A DNA stretch of 64,000 nt from Bacteroides_E sp964528875 (GCA_964528875.1 CAZGUI010000002.1:1-64000), one strand, 5' to 3'. Counted from the first letter of the stretch, positions 54,136 to 63,482 are shown. The notes: generated by a model not told the origin, from the letters alone. Translations and numbers: made by a program.

Positions 54136-54167
54136 CAAAGTTAATTTTTTACTTTTAGGTCAACAAA
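54136..54167 (-). promoter_or_regulatory. feoAB promoter
   Basis: On the minus strand: TTTG (54167-54164), 20 bp, TAACTTTG (54143-54136). This matches the Bacteroides promoter, with a leader of about 45 nt. No Fur-like palindrome was recognised. Confidence 0.75.
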
Positions 54168-54241
54168 TTATTTAGAATCTATTTAAATAAGGAAGCTATA
54201 AAAGTTTTCTAAAAATGCTAAATAATAACCAAAAGAACAAT

Positions 54242-54249
54242 TATCTTTG
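54242..54249 (+). promoter_or_regulatory. -7 box immediately before tilS
   Basis: TATCTTTG ends only 4 bp before ATG 54254. If this box is used, transcription starts at or next to the ATG, making the mRNA leaderless or nearly so. No clear -33 element is seen. Confidence 0.45.
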
Positions 54250-54253
54250 TTAT

Positions 54254-55534
54254 ATGAGGATTATTGATAAAGTAAAACAATACATTCAAAAAGAAGAGTT
54301 AATTACTTCTCCACACGATATTATTCTAGTGGGTTTAAGTGGAGGTGCCGATTCAGTAGCCTTACTCCGTATACTCTTGGAACTAGGATATCAATGCATA
54401 GCAGCACACTGTAATTTTTGGCTTAGAGATAACGAGTCGCTTCGAGATGAGAAATTCGTCACTCAGTTGTGTCAAACACTTGAGGTGCCCCTCTATAAAA
54501 TAGAGTTTGATACCCATTCTTATGCTAAGCAAAAGGCAATATCCATTGAAATGGCAGCCCGAGAGTTAAGATACAATTGGTTCTATGAATTAAAAATAGA
54601 AATTCAAGCTTCATACATTGCGGTAGCTCATCACATAGACGATAATATTGAGACTTTATTACTCAACTTAATTCGAGGGACAGGAATTAAAGGTTTAACA
54701 GGGATTCCTCCCAAAAACCAAGAGATCATCCGTCCTTTACTTGGAATCTACAGGCAAGAAATTACTGACTACCTCAATGCGTTGCATCAAGATTACGTAA
54801 TTGATAGCACGAATCTAGAAGCAGAATATACACGTAATAAAATCAGATTGAATATACTCCCTCTGTTTGAAGAGATTAACCCTTCGGTAAAAAACACCCT
54901 CAATGAAACCATCTATCGCCTAAGGGAGACCGAACAGATCTACTTGGATTCCGTTAATAAGGGTATACAACGCGTATATTCAGAGGGGAGAATAGCTATT
55001 GACAAAATTAGGCAAGAACCCTCTCCTTCTACGCTTCTGTATGAAATTTTATATCCATTGGGTTTTACGCCTCAACAAATTGAATCCATCCATCAATCAC
55101 TTTCTAAGCAATCGGGCAAACAGTTCTTTAGTGAAAATTGGAAAGTTCTAAAAGATAGAAACTTTCTTTTTATTGAGAAAAATGAACAAAACACCTTAAC
55201 CCCCAAGTTGGAATTTCAAGAATTCCCATTCAATACCGAATTTGTTATCCCTAGAAGTAAATATGTTGCTTGTTTAGATAAGGATAAATTAAAAAAGCCA
55301 TTAACCATAAGAAAATGGCAGGTTGGTGATTTCTTTATTCCCTTTGGAATGAAAGGACGTAAAAAATTGAGTGATTATCTAACCGACAATAAGTTTTCTT
55401 TATTTGAAAAAGAAAATGTGTGGGTTTTATGTAGTGGTGAAGACATTGCTTGGGTCATTAATGAACGAATTGATCAACGTTTTTGCATTGACCAAACCAC
55501 CAAAAATATTGTTATTATTCGAGAGAAAAAATAA
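54254..55534 (+). CDS. tilS: tRNA(Ile)-lysidine synthetase
   Basis: A 426-residue enzyme that converts C34 of tRNA-Ile(CAU) to lysidine using ATP and lysine. The PP-loop SGGADS lies near residues 30-35 ('LVGLSGGADSVALLR'). 'HHIDDNIETLLLNLIRGTG', followed by IKGLTGIPP, is the family core, and a C-terminal TilS domain ends the protein ('WQVGDFFIPFGMKGRKKLSD'). ATG 54254 gives the usual N-terminus; the frame opens at ATG 54215, but that start lies upstream of the -7 box and adds 13 atypical residues. Confidence 0.93.
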   Translation: MRIIDKVKQYIQKEELITSPHDIILVGLSGGADSVALLRILLELGYQCIAAHCNFWLRDNESLRDEKFVTQLCQTLEVPLYKIEFDTHSYAKQKAISIEMAARELRYNWFYELKIEIQASYIAVAHHIDDNIETLLLNLIRGTGIKGLTGIPPKNQEIIRPLLGIYRQEITDYLNALHQDYVIDSTNLEAEYTRNKIRLNILPLFEEINPSVKNTLNETIYRLRETEQIYLDSVNKGIQRVYSEGRIAIDKIRQEPSPSTLLYEILYPLGFTPQQIESIHQSLSKQSGKQFFSENWKVLKDRNFLFIEKNEQNTLTPKLEFQEFPFNTEFVIPRSKYVACLDKDKLKKPLTIRKWQVGDFFIPFGMKGRKKLSDYLTDNKFSLFEKENVWVLCSGEDIAWVINERIDQRFCIDQTTKNIVIIREKK

Positions 55535-55556
55535 CCCGTTTATACGCATTCTAGAA

Positions 55557-55636
55557 GGGTCTAGGACCGAACCCCCATCGGTCTAGGACTGAACCCTTGT
55601 CGGTCTAGGACCGAAGGGCCCTCGGTCCTAGACCGA
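55557..55636. repeat. 22-bp-period palindromic repeat, locus C (four units)
   Basis: Units GGGTCTAGGACCGA (55557), TCGGTCTAGGACTGA (55578), TCGGTCTAGGACCGA (55600) and the reverse-oriented TCGGTCCTAGACCGA (55622) have their cores exactly 22 bp apart. They follow tilS and precede the riboswitch region. Same family as the loci at 5.5 and 18.2 kb. Confidence 0.85.
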
Positions 55637-55922
55637 CTAATTTCAGAAAATACTCTCTCTACTTTTCTTCTAAAAAACAACTGATTTTTTAATGCTAAAC
55701 AAGATAAAAAAGACCATTTTTAGATAAAATCACTCCGGATGACTCATATAAAATGCACGGATTTTAAAATTGTGTGCATTCCACTTAAACAAAAAGCTCA
55801 ATAAAACACAAACAACTAATAATCAAATAGTTACACACAACCAAACGAAGCAAAAAAGTAAATAAAACATACAAATAAACCCCGTTTTCACTCTTTAGGA
55901 ATAATTTATTGGAAGTATATTT
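55637..55922. other. Intergenic, A+T-rich, no gene seen
   Basis: About 285 bp between repeat locus C and the carboxylase promoter. It is A-rich on the + strand with no frame, RNA or strong hairpin that I can support. Confidence 0.4.
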
Positions 55923-55953
55923 TTTGGCAGTATTGAAAAATGATATAAATTTG
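55923..55953 (+). promoter_or_regulatory. Promoter of the riboswitch-carboxylase operon
   Basis: TTTG (55923-55926), 19 bp, TAAATTTG (55946-55953): an exact consensus match, placing the transcription start just before the cobalamin riboswitch. Confidence 0.85.
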
Positions 55954-55959
55954 CACCAT

Positions 55960-56140
55960 GAATGAGGTGTAACATATCGTAAATCTGCGAGTGAACATAA
56001 CAGGGAACCAGGTGTAAATCCTGGGCAGACCCGCTGCTGTGAATTTCATAATAAATTCTGAAAAACTCAACCACTGTTCAGAGAAATCCGAATGGGAAGG
56101 TGCATCAGAAAGAAATGAGCCAGAAGACCTACCTCAATCA
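55960..56140 (+). ncRNA. Cobalamin (B12) riboswitch
   Basis: The conserved core is present in order: ACAGGGAACCAGGTG, AAATCCTGGGCAGACCCGC and TGCTGTGAA (56003-56043), then CCACTG (about 56071), GGGAAGG (56094-56100) and AGCCAGAAGACC (56118-56129). This is the adenosylcobalamin-type aptamer. It lies between a consensus promoter and a biotin-dependent carboxylase operon. A 14-bp palindrome (GCTCAATATTGAGC, 56193-56206) further down could belong to the expression platform. Confidence 0.93.
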
Positions 56141-56262
56141 TAAAAGGTTTGGGCTTTCGGGGAAATAAAGCAACGACCAAGACTTTTAGTTAGCTCAATA
56201 TTGAGCGATAATGTCTTGTGCCTTCCTCTCCGAAACCTAAGTATAAACCAAAAAAGATTAGG

Positions 56263-57804
56263 ATGAAAAAATCATTTAGTAAGTTTATAACTCGTCAAGA
56301 GTTATTGAACAAACAGTGGAGTGAAGAGTATAAACAGAAACAACACAAAAGGGGAAAATTAACCGCAAGAGAGCGTATCCTTTTTCTGTTTGATGAAGGA
56401 ACTTTTGAAGAAACAGATTCCTTTATGCCCTCAGCTCCCACCTCTTTTGGAAAACAAAAAACAGTTGTTGGAGATGGGGTAATTACTGGCTATGGAGAAG
56501 TTAACGGAAAATTAGTTTACGCTTATGCACAAGACTTTAATGCCTTAGGAGGCTCTCTAGGTTCAGTACATGCTTCAAAAATTGTAAAAGTACAGGAAAT
56601 GGCTCTTAAAACAGGGTCACCTATCATTGCCCTCATCGATTCCGGTGGAGCACGTATACAAGAAGGAATTAGTAGTTTAGATGGTTATGCCAAGATATTT
56701 AGAAACAACGTAATGTCATCGGGGGTCATCCCGCAAATATCTGTCATTATGGGGCCGGCTGCTGGAGGAGCTGTTTATTCTCCGGCTTTAACCGATTTTA
56801 TTTTTATGACTGCCGATACAAGCTATATGTTTGTTACCGGTCCTAATGTTATTAAAGAGGTATTGAATGAAAGTGTAACCCCTGAAGCTTTAGGTGGTGC
56901 AGTAACACATACTACACAAACCGGTGTAGCCGATTTCATTTTTAATGATGACGAAAACACACTACTAGGAGTGAAAAGACTTCTATCCTATTTACCTTCA
57001 AACAATTTAGATTCTGTACCTTCTGTACCTTCAACAGATGCACCAAACAGAATTGAAAAACGATTACGAGATATTGTTCCCGATGATGCCGATAAGCCAT
57101 ATAATGTAAAAGAGGTTATTGAGCTTATTGTTGATAATGGTGAATACTTTGAAGTAGCTACGAACCACGCACAAAACATAGTGACTGCTTTTGCTCGTCT
57201 GGATGGACAATCGGTTGGAATCATAGCAAACCAACCTCAGGTCATGGCAGGAACATTAGATATTGATTCTTCTGTTAAGGCGGCTCGGTTCATTAACAAC
57301 TGTAATGCTTATAATATTCCAATTATTACTTTGGAAGATGTACCCGGATTCTTACCCGGTACCGATCAAGAGCACAGTGGTATTATTCGCCATGGAGCTA
57401 AACTCCTTTATGCATACACCTATGCAACAGTTCCTAAAATAACCATTATTCTACGTAAAGCCTATGGTGGCGCATACATTGTAATGAATAGTAAAGGAAT
57501 TGGTGGTGATTTCTCTTTTGCCTGGCCAACGGCAGAAATTGCGGTTATGGGTGCTAAGGGTGCAATTGCCATTCTCTATAAAAAAGAATTGGCAGCAGCA
57601 GAGAACCCAGATTTACTGAAACAAGAACTAACAGAAAAATATACTGAAGAAGTAGTGAATCCCTACATAGCCGATGATAAAGGATATATTGATGAGGTCA
57701 TTGATCCGGCTGTTACACGCTACAAAATCATTAGAGCACTTAAGGCTCTGCAGCGCAAAACAGATTACCGACCCAATAGAAAACACGGGAATATCCCTTT
57801 ATAA
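56263..57804 (+). CDS. Acyl-CoA carboxylase carboxyltransferase subunit (propionyl-CoA type)
   Basis: A 513-residue carboxyltransferase, fused alpha-beta type as in PccB and MmdA. It transfers CO2 from carboxybiotin to an acyl-CoA, probably propionyl-CoA to methylmalonyl-CoA. Motifs include 'KRGKLTARERILFLFDEGTF', 'IALIDSGGARIQEG', 'MGPAAGGAVYSPAL' and 'RKAYGGAYIVMNSKGIGGDF'. The presence of a biotin carboxylase next in the operon and no membrane decarboxylase subunit favour a carboxylase over Na+-pumping decarboxylase. ATG 56263 is chosen; a GTG at 56218 would add 15 unusual residues. Confidence 0.9.
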   Translation: MKKSFSKFITRQELLNKQWSEEYKQKQHKRGKLTARERILFLFDEGTFEETDSFMPSAPTSFGKQKTVVGDGVITGYGEVNGKLVYAYAQDFNALGGSLGSVHASKIVKVQEMALKTGSPIIALIDSGGARIQEGISSLDGYAKIFRNNVMSSGVIPQISVIMGPAAGGAVYSPALTDFIFMTADTSYMFVTGPNVIKEVLNESVTPEALGGAVTHTTQTGVADFIFNDDENTLLGVKRLLSYLPSNNLDSVPSVPSTDAPNRIEKRLRDIVPDDADKPYNVKEVIELIVDNGEYFEVATNHAQNIVTAFARLDGQSVGIIANQPQVMAGTLDIDSSVKAARFINNCNAYNIPIITLEDVPGFLPGTDQEHSGIIRHGAKLLYAYTYATVPKITIILRKAYGGAYIVMNSKGIGGDFSFAWPTAEIAVMGAKGAIAILYKKELAAAENPDLLKQELTEKYTEEVVNPYIADDKGYIDEVIDPAVTRYKIIRALKALQRKTDYRPNRKHGNIPL

Positions 57805-57815
57805 ACTTAGAAGTT

Positions 57816-59309
57816 ATGAAAACAAAAAATATTCAATCCCTTTTAATTGCCAATCGTGGCGAAATAGCCATTCGTATAGCTAGAACAGCTAAACAAATGG
57901 GTATTAAAACGTTCGGTATATACACCAGTAAAGAACCAAATGCTCTTTACCTAAAAACGATGGACGAAGTGGTCGATTTCCCTACACGCGAAAAGAATGA
58001 TATCCCTGAGTTTCTAGACATTGAAAATCTGGTAAAACTAGCAGTAGATCACCAGATTGATGCTATTCATCCGGGGTATGGCTATCTATCGGAAAATGCA
58101 ACTTTCGCTAAACGATGCGAAGAGGAAAACATTCTTTTTGTTGGTCCCTCCTGGCAGGTTATTCAAAACATGGGTAATAAGTTGATTGCTAAAGAAATTG
58201 CAAAAAAAGCGAATGTTCCTATGCTTACCGGAAGCAGTCAATCCATACAAAATGTAGAAGAAGCAAAGGTTATAGCAGATTCAATCGGCTTTCCCATAAT
58301 TATAAAAGCTTCTGCCGGTGGTGGAGGTAGAGGAATGCGTGTGGTATTCCAAAAAGAAGAACTGGAAGCAGCTTATAAAGCAGCTACTAATGAAGCATTA
58401 ACTGCATTCAATGACGATTCTGTATTTATTGAAAAATATGTTGAAAACCCTCGTCACATTGAAGTACAGATAGTAGCCGATCAACAGGGTAATGTAATTC
58501 ATTTAGGTGAAAGAGAATGTTCCATTCAACGAAAACAACAGAAGCTTATTGAAGAAGCTCCTTCTTCGGCTTTAAGTCCTAAAAAAAGAGAAGAAATAAC
58601 TGCAGCCGCTGTACGTTTAGCTCAAGAAGCTAATTATTCCAGTCTGGGTACGGTAGAGTTTCTTTTGGATCATAAGGGCGATTTTTATTTTATGGAGATG
58701 AATACTCGTATTCAGGTGGAACATCCTATTACAGAAGAAATCACCAAACTTGACTTGGTTGAACTTCAATTAAATATTGCAAACAACAAAGCACTTCCTA
58801 TCACTCAAGAACAGGTGCAACTTCAAGGATGGGCTATTGAGTGTAGAATCAATGCCGAAGATATACAAAATAACTTCTCACCTTCAACAGGTGTAATAAA
58901 GGCAATGACTTACCCTGAAGGCAAACATATTCGTATTGAATCAGGAATTAAGGTGGGCTCTGAAATTACGACTTTCTATGACTCCATGATAATGAAACTG
59001 ATTGTGCATGGAAAGAATAGAAAAGATGCGATAAAGAAAATGTTGGAAGCATTAAATAAGCTCTATATTAAAGGTGTAAAGACTACCATTCCTTTTCATA
59101 AAGCTGTGCTTAATCACAATGACTTCATCGATGGAGATTTCAATACTTCATTTGTTCAAGAGCATACTGACGAACTGGATTTTGTAGATGACAATGAAGA
59201 CTTTGCCGGCGCAATATATGTTTTGTCTCATTATTACAATGCATATTATAAAGCTCCACAAATGAACCCTTCAATCGATTATTGGTCTCTTAATAACAAA
59301 CTTAAATAA
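57816..59309 (+). CDS. accC: Biotin carboxylase subunit
   Basis: A 497-residue ATP-grasp biotin carboxylase that carboxylates biotin with bicarbonate and ATP. Motifs: 'LIANRGEIAIRIARTAKQMG', 'IHPGYGYLSENATFA', the Gly-rich ATP loop 'KASAGGGGRGMRVV', 'GERECSIQRKQQKLIEEAPS' and 'FMEMNTRIQVEHPITE'. Length is slightly above the E. coli AccC. It lies 11 bp after the carboxyltransferase and 11 bp before the carrier gene, so all three form one operon. It could serve propionyl- or acetyl-CoA carboxylation. Confidence 0.94.
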   Translation: MKTKNIQSLLIANRGEIAIRIARTAKQMGIKTFGIYTSKEPNALYLKTMDEVVDFPTREKNDIPEFLDIENLVKLAVDHQIDAIHPGYGYLSENATFAKRCEEENILFVGPSWQVIQNMGNKLIAKEIAKKANVPMLTGSSQSIQNVEEAKVIADSIGFPIIIKASAGGGGRGMRVVFQKEELEAAYKAATNEALTAFNDDSVFIEKYVENPRHIEVQIVADQQGNVIHLGERECSIQRKQQKLIEEAPSSALSPKKREEITAAAVRLAQEANYSSLGTVEFLLDHKGDFYFMEMNTRIQVEHPITEEITKLDLVELQLNIANNKALPITQEQVQLQGWAIECRINAEDIQNNFSPSTGVIKAMTYPEGKHIRIESGIKVGSEITTFYDSMIMKLIVHGKNRKDAIKKMLEALNKLYIKGVKTTIPFHKAVLNHNDFIDGDFNTSFVQEHTDELDFVDDNEDFAGAIYVLSHYYNAYYKAPQMNPSIDYWSLNNKLK

Positions 59310-59320
59310 GGACACTCTTT

Positions 59321-59842
59321 ATGGAACCCAAGAAATTTATTGCATTGGACAAAAGCAATATGCAAGAGTATTGCTTTGAAGTTGATAAAGAGGGGCAAAT
59401 AACCCTTAACGGCCATAAATGTGAAGTTGAATTTACTGAAGACGATTCAGGACTTACTTTTATCCATTTAGGAAATACTAAATATGTAGTTGAGATTGTT
59501 TCAAACGAACAAAACAACTATGAGTTGCTTATCAATGGGAACAGTTATGTTTTCTCTCTTGAAACCCCGTTTTCTCTTGAAAAACTAAAGAAGAAAATTG
59601 AAGAAGAAAAGCTTTCTACTACTTACCTCATTAAAGCTCCTATGCCGGGAACTATACTCGATGTGAATGTAGAAGAGAATCAATCAATTCTTACCGGAGA
59701 AACCATTCTTATTTTAGAAGCTATGAAAATGGAAAATACTATTGCTTCTGAATTTGGTGGTACAGTAACTAAAGTATTCGTTAATAAAGGAGATATTATT
59801 GCTAAAAATGCTCCTTTAGTGGAAATTGAAAAAAACAGCTAA
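59321..59842 (+). CDS. Biotin carboxyl carrier protein
   Basis: A 173-residue protein: N-terminal beta-rich region (1-95), then a biotinyl/lipoyl domain with the biotin site Lys136 in 'EAMKMEN' and the upstream 'KAPMPGTILDVNVEENQSI'. It shuttles carboxybiotin between the two enzymes encoded just upstream. The N-terminal part probably docks the carrier on the complex. It is the last gene of the operon, which ends at a strong hairpin. Confidence 0.93.
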   Translation: MEPKKFIALDKSNMQEYCFEVDKEGQITLNGHKCEVEFTEDDSGLTFIHLGNTKYVVEIVSNEQNNYELLINGNSYVFSLETPFSLEKLKKKIEEEKLSTTYLIKAPMPGTILDVNVEENQSILTGETILILEAMKMENTIASEFGGTVTKVFVNKGDIIAKNAPLVEIEKNS

Positions 59843-59861
59843 GATTAAACCTCTCTACAAA

Positions 59862-59905
59862 AAAGAACGAGGCTCAATATTAAATTGTATTGAGCCTCGT
59901 TCTTT
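59862..59905. terminator. Bidirectional terminator
   Basis: A perfect 18-bp stem (59862-59879 with 59888-59905; core GAACGAGGCTCAATA) with an 8-nt loop, between the convergent carboxylase and sulfation operons. A- and T-rich ends allow use in both directions. Confidence 0.9.
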
Positions 59906-59934
59906 ATATTCCTTTTGGTGTCTGTATGCTACAT

Positions 59935-60927
59935 CTACTCTGTTTTTTCATCATAAACTAAACGCACATTGTCTACCCAGAGTGTATTACCCGGTGAGCC
60001 AATATAAGCACCACCATGGCTGGAAGCAAACTGAAGGACTAAATGAGTAGGCGCCTCATCTTCGTCAGCCCATTCTTTTTCTTGAATCACTACAGTTTCT
60101 CCTTTACTATTCTTTGTGTAACGTATCGTTTCTTGTAACCCCATCATACTCTCCAAATAAATAGGCGATTGAGTTATATCTCCATATAATATATTGTGAG
60201 TGGTATCATTAACCCAACTTTCTGTTGATCCATAATACACTTCAACCATTGTCCCTACACGTTTTGCAAAAACATTGCCTTTTTCATCTTCCCATCTTTT
60301 CTGTAATAAAAGTAAAACTATGGGGCGATCTTTTCCTTCTATATCGACAATACGACTAAATCCAGTGGCACGTATCCTATTGGGACGCTCAGCCAATTTT
60401 GTTTTATAGTCATACCTTAGTGCAGCAGGACGTTTTGTGAAAGGAATACCCATATCCAAATACTGATCCGGATTTTTAGTTCCGGTAATGGGTTCATTCA
60501 TCTTTCCAATATACATCGATCCTGCAGCCAAAACGGTAATATCTAATAAGCCTAAAACTTTAACACTCTCCATACGGGTTTCCAGACGGGCACAATAGCC
60601 ATCCCCTCTTTTCTCGGGAAAAACGGAAACATTGGTCTTGGTAACTCCCATAACACGAGCCATTACATTCGATGTAGCCCAAGGCGAACCACCTTTATTT
60701 TCATAGGCTTCATTTCCTACTATTTTTTCAGTAGGTCCAATGGCATATACCAGCTTGGTTTTACCACCTATTACTCCCGATTCTTTGATTTCGCGTGTTA
60801 TCCATTGATTCATATCACCGAATGGAATCATCTCCACTTTAGGTTGAGCCTTTACTCCAATGCATAGAGCAAATACCAGACTTAATCCTATTAATCGATT
60901 GAATCTTATATGAGTCATTTTATTCAT
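59935..60927 (-). CDS. PCMD-type secreted carbohydrate-related protein
   Basis: A 330-residue protein with a signal peptide ('LIGLSLVFALCIGVKAQ'). The rest is beta-rich and resembles the PCMD (putative carbohydrate metabolism) domain: 'DMGIPFTKRPAALRYDYKTK', 'HLVLQFASSHGGAYIGSPGN' and a closing 'LWVDNVRLVYDE'. The domain is thought to bind or process glycans, but no activity is proven. It lies 4 bp after the sulfotransferase gene and is last in the leftward sulfation operon. Confidence 0.75.
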   Translation of the reverse strand: MNKMTHIRFNRLIGLSLVFALCIGVKAQPKVEMIPFGDMNQWITREIKESGVIGGKTKLVYAIGPTEKIVGNEAYENKGGSPWATSNVMARVMGVTKTNVSVFPEKRGDGYCARLETRMESVKVLGLLDITVLAAGSMYIGKMNEPITGTKNPDQYLDMGIPFTKRPAALRYDYKTKLAERPNRIRATGFSRIVDIEGKDRPIVLLLLQKRWEDEKGNVFAKRVGTMVEVYYGSTESWVNDTTHNILYGDITQSPIYLESMMGLQETIRYTKNSKGETVVIQEKEWADEDEAPTHLVLQFASSHGGAYIGSPGNTLWVDNVRLVYDEKTE

Positions 60928-60931
60928 CTTT

Positions 60932-62038
60932 TTATAATTTATAATCCCACTGATCTAAAGCAAAACTCCAATGTTTTTGAACCAGTTCTACTGTACGATC
61001 ATTGTACTTATATACATTCTTTTTATATCCTTTCTTCTTATTCAAGTATTTGCTTATAGCCTCTTCAGCCTCATCATAACCCGGGATATCCAGAGATTCG
61101 TAAATCTCTTTTGTTATAGCCATTGGGTTTTGCTCAAAATCCTCAAACTTCATTTCATACAGATTTCCCTCGGGTATCAACGCTTTTTCTTTTTCATATG
61201 TTTGATAAAGCTGAGTATAAATAGACAGTATATTCTCCTCTAGCTCTTCATTGGATATGTTTTGAAGTTTTAATGGTTGAATGGTATTCGTAAAGAAACT
61301 ACGAGTAGATTCAAAGACTGTATAAGGATTACGCATTAAATAGATGAACTTAGCATTAGGAAACATCTCCAATAACTCTTTAACACGTCCTGTATGGGGT
61401 GGATTCTTACTCAGGAATTGTGTCCCTTTAGTATTCCACAATGATATTTTTATCAGCTTAAGAAAAACATCTTTAAACTCTTGCAGCTCCTCCGACTTGA
61501 TGTCCTCAAAGGTAAGAAAACGGCTGGCATACTCTTTTTGATATTTGGGCAAAAACCAAAAATTATAATACGTATACGCCATCATATTACTCAAGGCAAA
61601 TTCCTCTTCTTGAGGTAAGTCTACTGCCAACTCCATATTGTCTGTTGGACGCTTATCAGGCATTAACCAACTCATTGTCTTTTTAAAGAAAGGTTGTCCC
61701 CAGAGCATTAAATGAGGAAATACAGTTTGGTAGGTGGTATTATACCCAAAGTGTGAGTCACAAGACAATACATTATGAACAAAGGTCGTTCCACTTCTCC
61801 AATGACCTAGAATAAAAACAGGGTCATGTTCAAGAGCCACATCTTTTAAGCGCTTATTGTATCTTCTGTTTTGTATACCCGATAAAGGAGAAAGAATATT
61901 GCAAACCAATTTGGTTAATCTGTATTTTCCTTTATAACCCGAATCAATCTGTCTATCCTTAACTATTTCATTAAAAGTCTTTCTGTTAGCTCCAACCAAT
62001 GTATTGATGGGCAGCTTATCGAATTCTATTAATCCCAT
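60932..62038 (-). CDS. PAPS-dependent sulfotransferase
   Basis: A 368-residue cytosolic-type sulfotransferase. The 5'-phosphosulfate loop is H79-W-R-S-G-T-T85 in 'FILGHWRSGTTFVHN', and the 3'-phosphate site is R236 and S244 in 'FIYLMRNPYTVFESTRSF'. The sulfate donor would be made by the adjacent cysD-cysN products plus an APS kinase not in the window. In B. thetaiotaomicron a sulfotransferase next to cys genes sulfates cholesterol and other steroids; this gene looks like a relative, but the acceptor cannot be read from sequence. Confidence 0.9.
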   Translation of the reverse strand: MGLIEFDKLPINTLVGANRKTFNEIVKDRQIDSGYKGKYRLTKLVCNILSPLSGIQNRRYNKRLKDVALEHDPVFILGHWRSGTTFVHNVLSCDSHFGYNTTYQTVFPHLMLWGQPFFKKTMSWLMPDKRPTDNMELAVDLPQEEEFALSNMMAYTYYNFWFLPKYQKEYASRFLTFEDIKSEELQEFKDVFLKLIKISLWNTKGTQFLSKNPPHTGRVKELLEMFPNAKFIYLMRNPYTVFESTRSFFTNTIQPLKLQNISNEELEENILSIYTQLYQTYEKEKALIPEGNLYEMKFEDFEQNPMAITKEIYESLDIPGYDEAEEAISKYLNKKKGYKKNVYKYNDRTVELVQKHWSFALDQWDYKL

Positions 62039-62042
62039 ATTA

Positions 62043-63473
62043 TTAATCTACTAGTCTAACGGCCAGCCCTTGACGACTTAGCTCTTGTACTACTTGTTTT
62101 AACAGCTCTTTATCAGCCTCAGAAGCACCTAGTTTTGATAAACTTATTTCCGGTGTTCCATCCGATTCAAAATCTTTTGCCTCTACTTCATTTAGAATCA
62201 TCCCTACAGCACTGGTATTGTTGGTTATAGGATCAATTAAAATAAAAGCACCTGTAGCTCTGTTCTTTAAATAAGGATCAAAAAACAACTCTTTGGCAGA
62301 AGAGAATACTACACGTCCAATCTCATTCAGTGATAAATGATCGACTTCAGAACGTTCCATCGTATTCACATCAATCTGATATTTTATAGTATCTATGTTG
62401 GCACGACTTATATTCGTAGTTTGCTTAATGAAAAACTGTTTGGAAGCATCCATTGGTTCTTCATCCATCCATACCAACATCGCTTCAAAGTTACGACTAA
62501 CCGTAGGCAGGTTGTCCGGATGAACCAACATCTCTCCTCTTGATACATCAATTTCATCTTCTAAAGTTACTGTTACCGATTGTGGAGAGAAGGCATAATC
62601 CAATTCTCCATCGTAAGTAACAATACTCTTTATTTTCGATTTTACGCCCGATGGTAATGCCACCACTTCATCTCCTTTACGTATTACTCCGGAAGCTACT
62701 CTTCCTGAGAATCCACGGAAATCCAGATTAGGACGAAGGACATACTGAACAGGGAAACGGAAATCTTCTAAATCCAAGTTTTTATCAATTTCTACATTTT
62801 CAATAAAACTCAGTAAGGAATCTCCTTTGTACCAAGGAGTTCTATCCGATTTATCCACCACATTATCACCATCTAAAGCAGATAGAGGAATGCAATAAGT
62901 ATTCTTCACTCCCAAAGGTTCAACAAAACGTGAATACTCCTCTACAATTTCATTGAAACGATCTTCAGAGAAATCAACTAAGTCCATTTTGTTAACAGCA
63001 AGAACTACCTGCTTAATCCCTAACAAAGAAACCAAGAAAGTATGACGTCTAGTTTGCGTAATCACCCCATTGCGAGCATCCACCAAGATAATAGCTAAAT
63101 CGGCAGTAGATCCACCCGTAATCATATTACGAGTATATTGTTCGTGCCCTGGGGTATCCGCAATAATAAACTTACGTTTGTTTGTGGAGAAGTAACGATA
63201 AGCCACATCAATGGTAATACCTTGTTCCCTTTCAGCCTTTAATCCATCTAAAAGCAAAGCATAATCCACGTGATCTCCTGCATTACCTACTCGTTTACTA
63301 TCTCGCTCTAATGCAGCTAACTGATCTTCATATATCTTTTTACTATCGAATAACAAACGCCCAATTAATGTGGATTTTCCATCATCAACCGATCCTGCTG
63401 TTAAGAAGCGAAGTAAATCTTTTTGCTCATCTTTATTTAGAAAAGCCTCTATATCTAATTTATTCTCTACCAT
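62043..63473 (-). CDS. cysN: Sulfate adenylyltransferase subunit 1 (GTPase)
   Basis: A 476-residue EF-Tu-like GTPase that drives ATP sulfurylase (APS formation). G1 is G27-S-V-D-D-G-K-S34, with 'EREQGITIDVAYRYF', G3 'DTPGHEQYTRN' and G4 'AVNKMDLVDF'. The C-terminal beta-barrels are typical. No APS kinase domain is fused. It lies 9 bp after cysD and 4 bp before the sulfotransferase gene. Confidence 0.96.
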   Translation of the reverse strand: MVENKLDIEAFLNKDEQKDLLRFLTAGSVDDGKSTLIGRLLFDSKKIYEDQLAALERDSKRVGNAGDHVDYALLLDGLKAEREQGITIDVAYRYFSTNKRKFIIADTPGHEQYTRNMITGGSTADLAIILVDARNGVITQTRRHTFLVSLLGIKQVVLAVNKMDLVDFSEDRFNEIVEEYSRFVEPLGVKNTYCIPLSALDGDNVVDKSDRTPWYKGDSLLSFIENVEIDKNLDLEDFRFPVQYVLRPNLDFRGFSGRVASGVIRKGDEVVALPSGVKSKIKSIVTYDGELDYAFSPQSVTVTLEDEIDVSRGEMLVHPDNLPTVSRNFEAMLVWMDEEPMDASKQFFIKQTTNISRANIDTIKYQIDVNTMERSEVDHLSLNEIGRVVFSSAKELFFDPYLKNRATGAFILIDPITNNTSAVGMILNEVEAKDFESDGTPEISLSKLGASEADKELLKQVVQELSRQGLAVRLVD

Positions 63474-63482
63474 AGTTCTAAC

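Noticed and set aside
56263..59842. Methylmalonyl-CoA decarboxylase (sodium pump)
   Set aside because: The carboxyltransferase resembles MmdA, but the operon has an ATP-using biotin carboxylase and no membrane beta subunit, so a carboxylase is the better reading.
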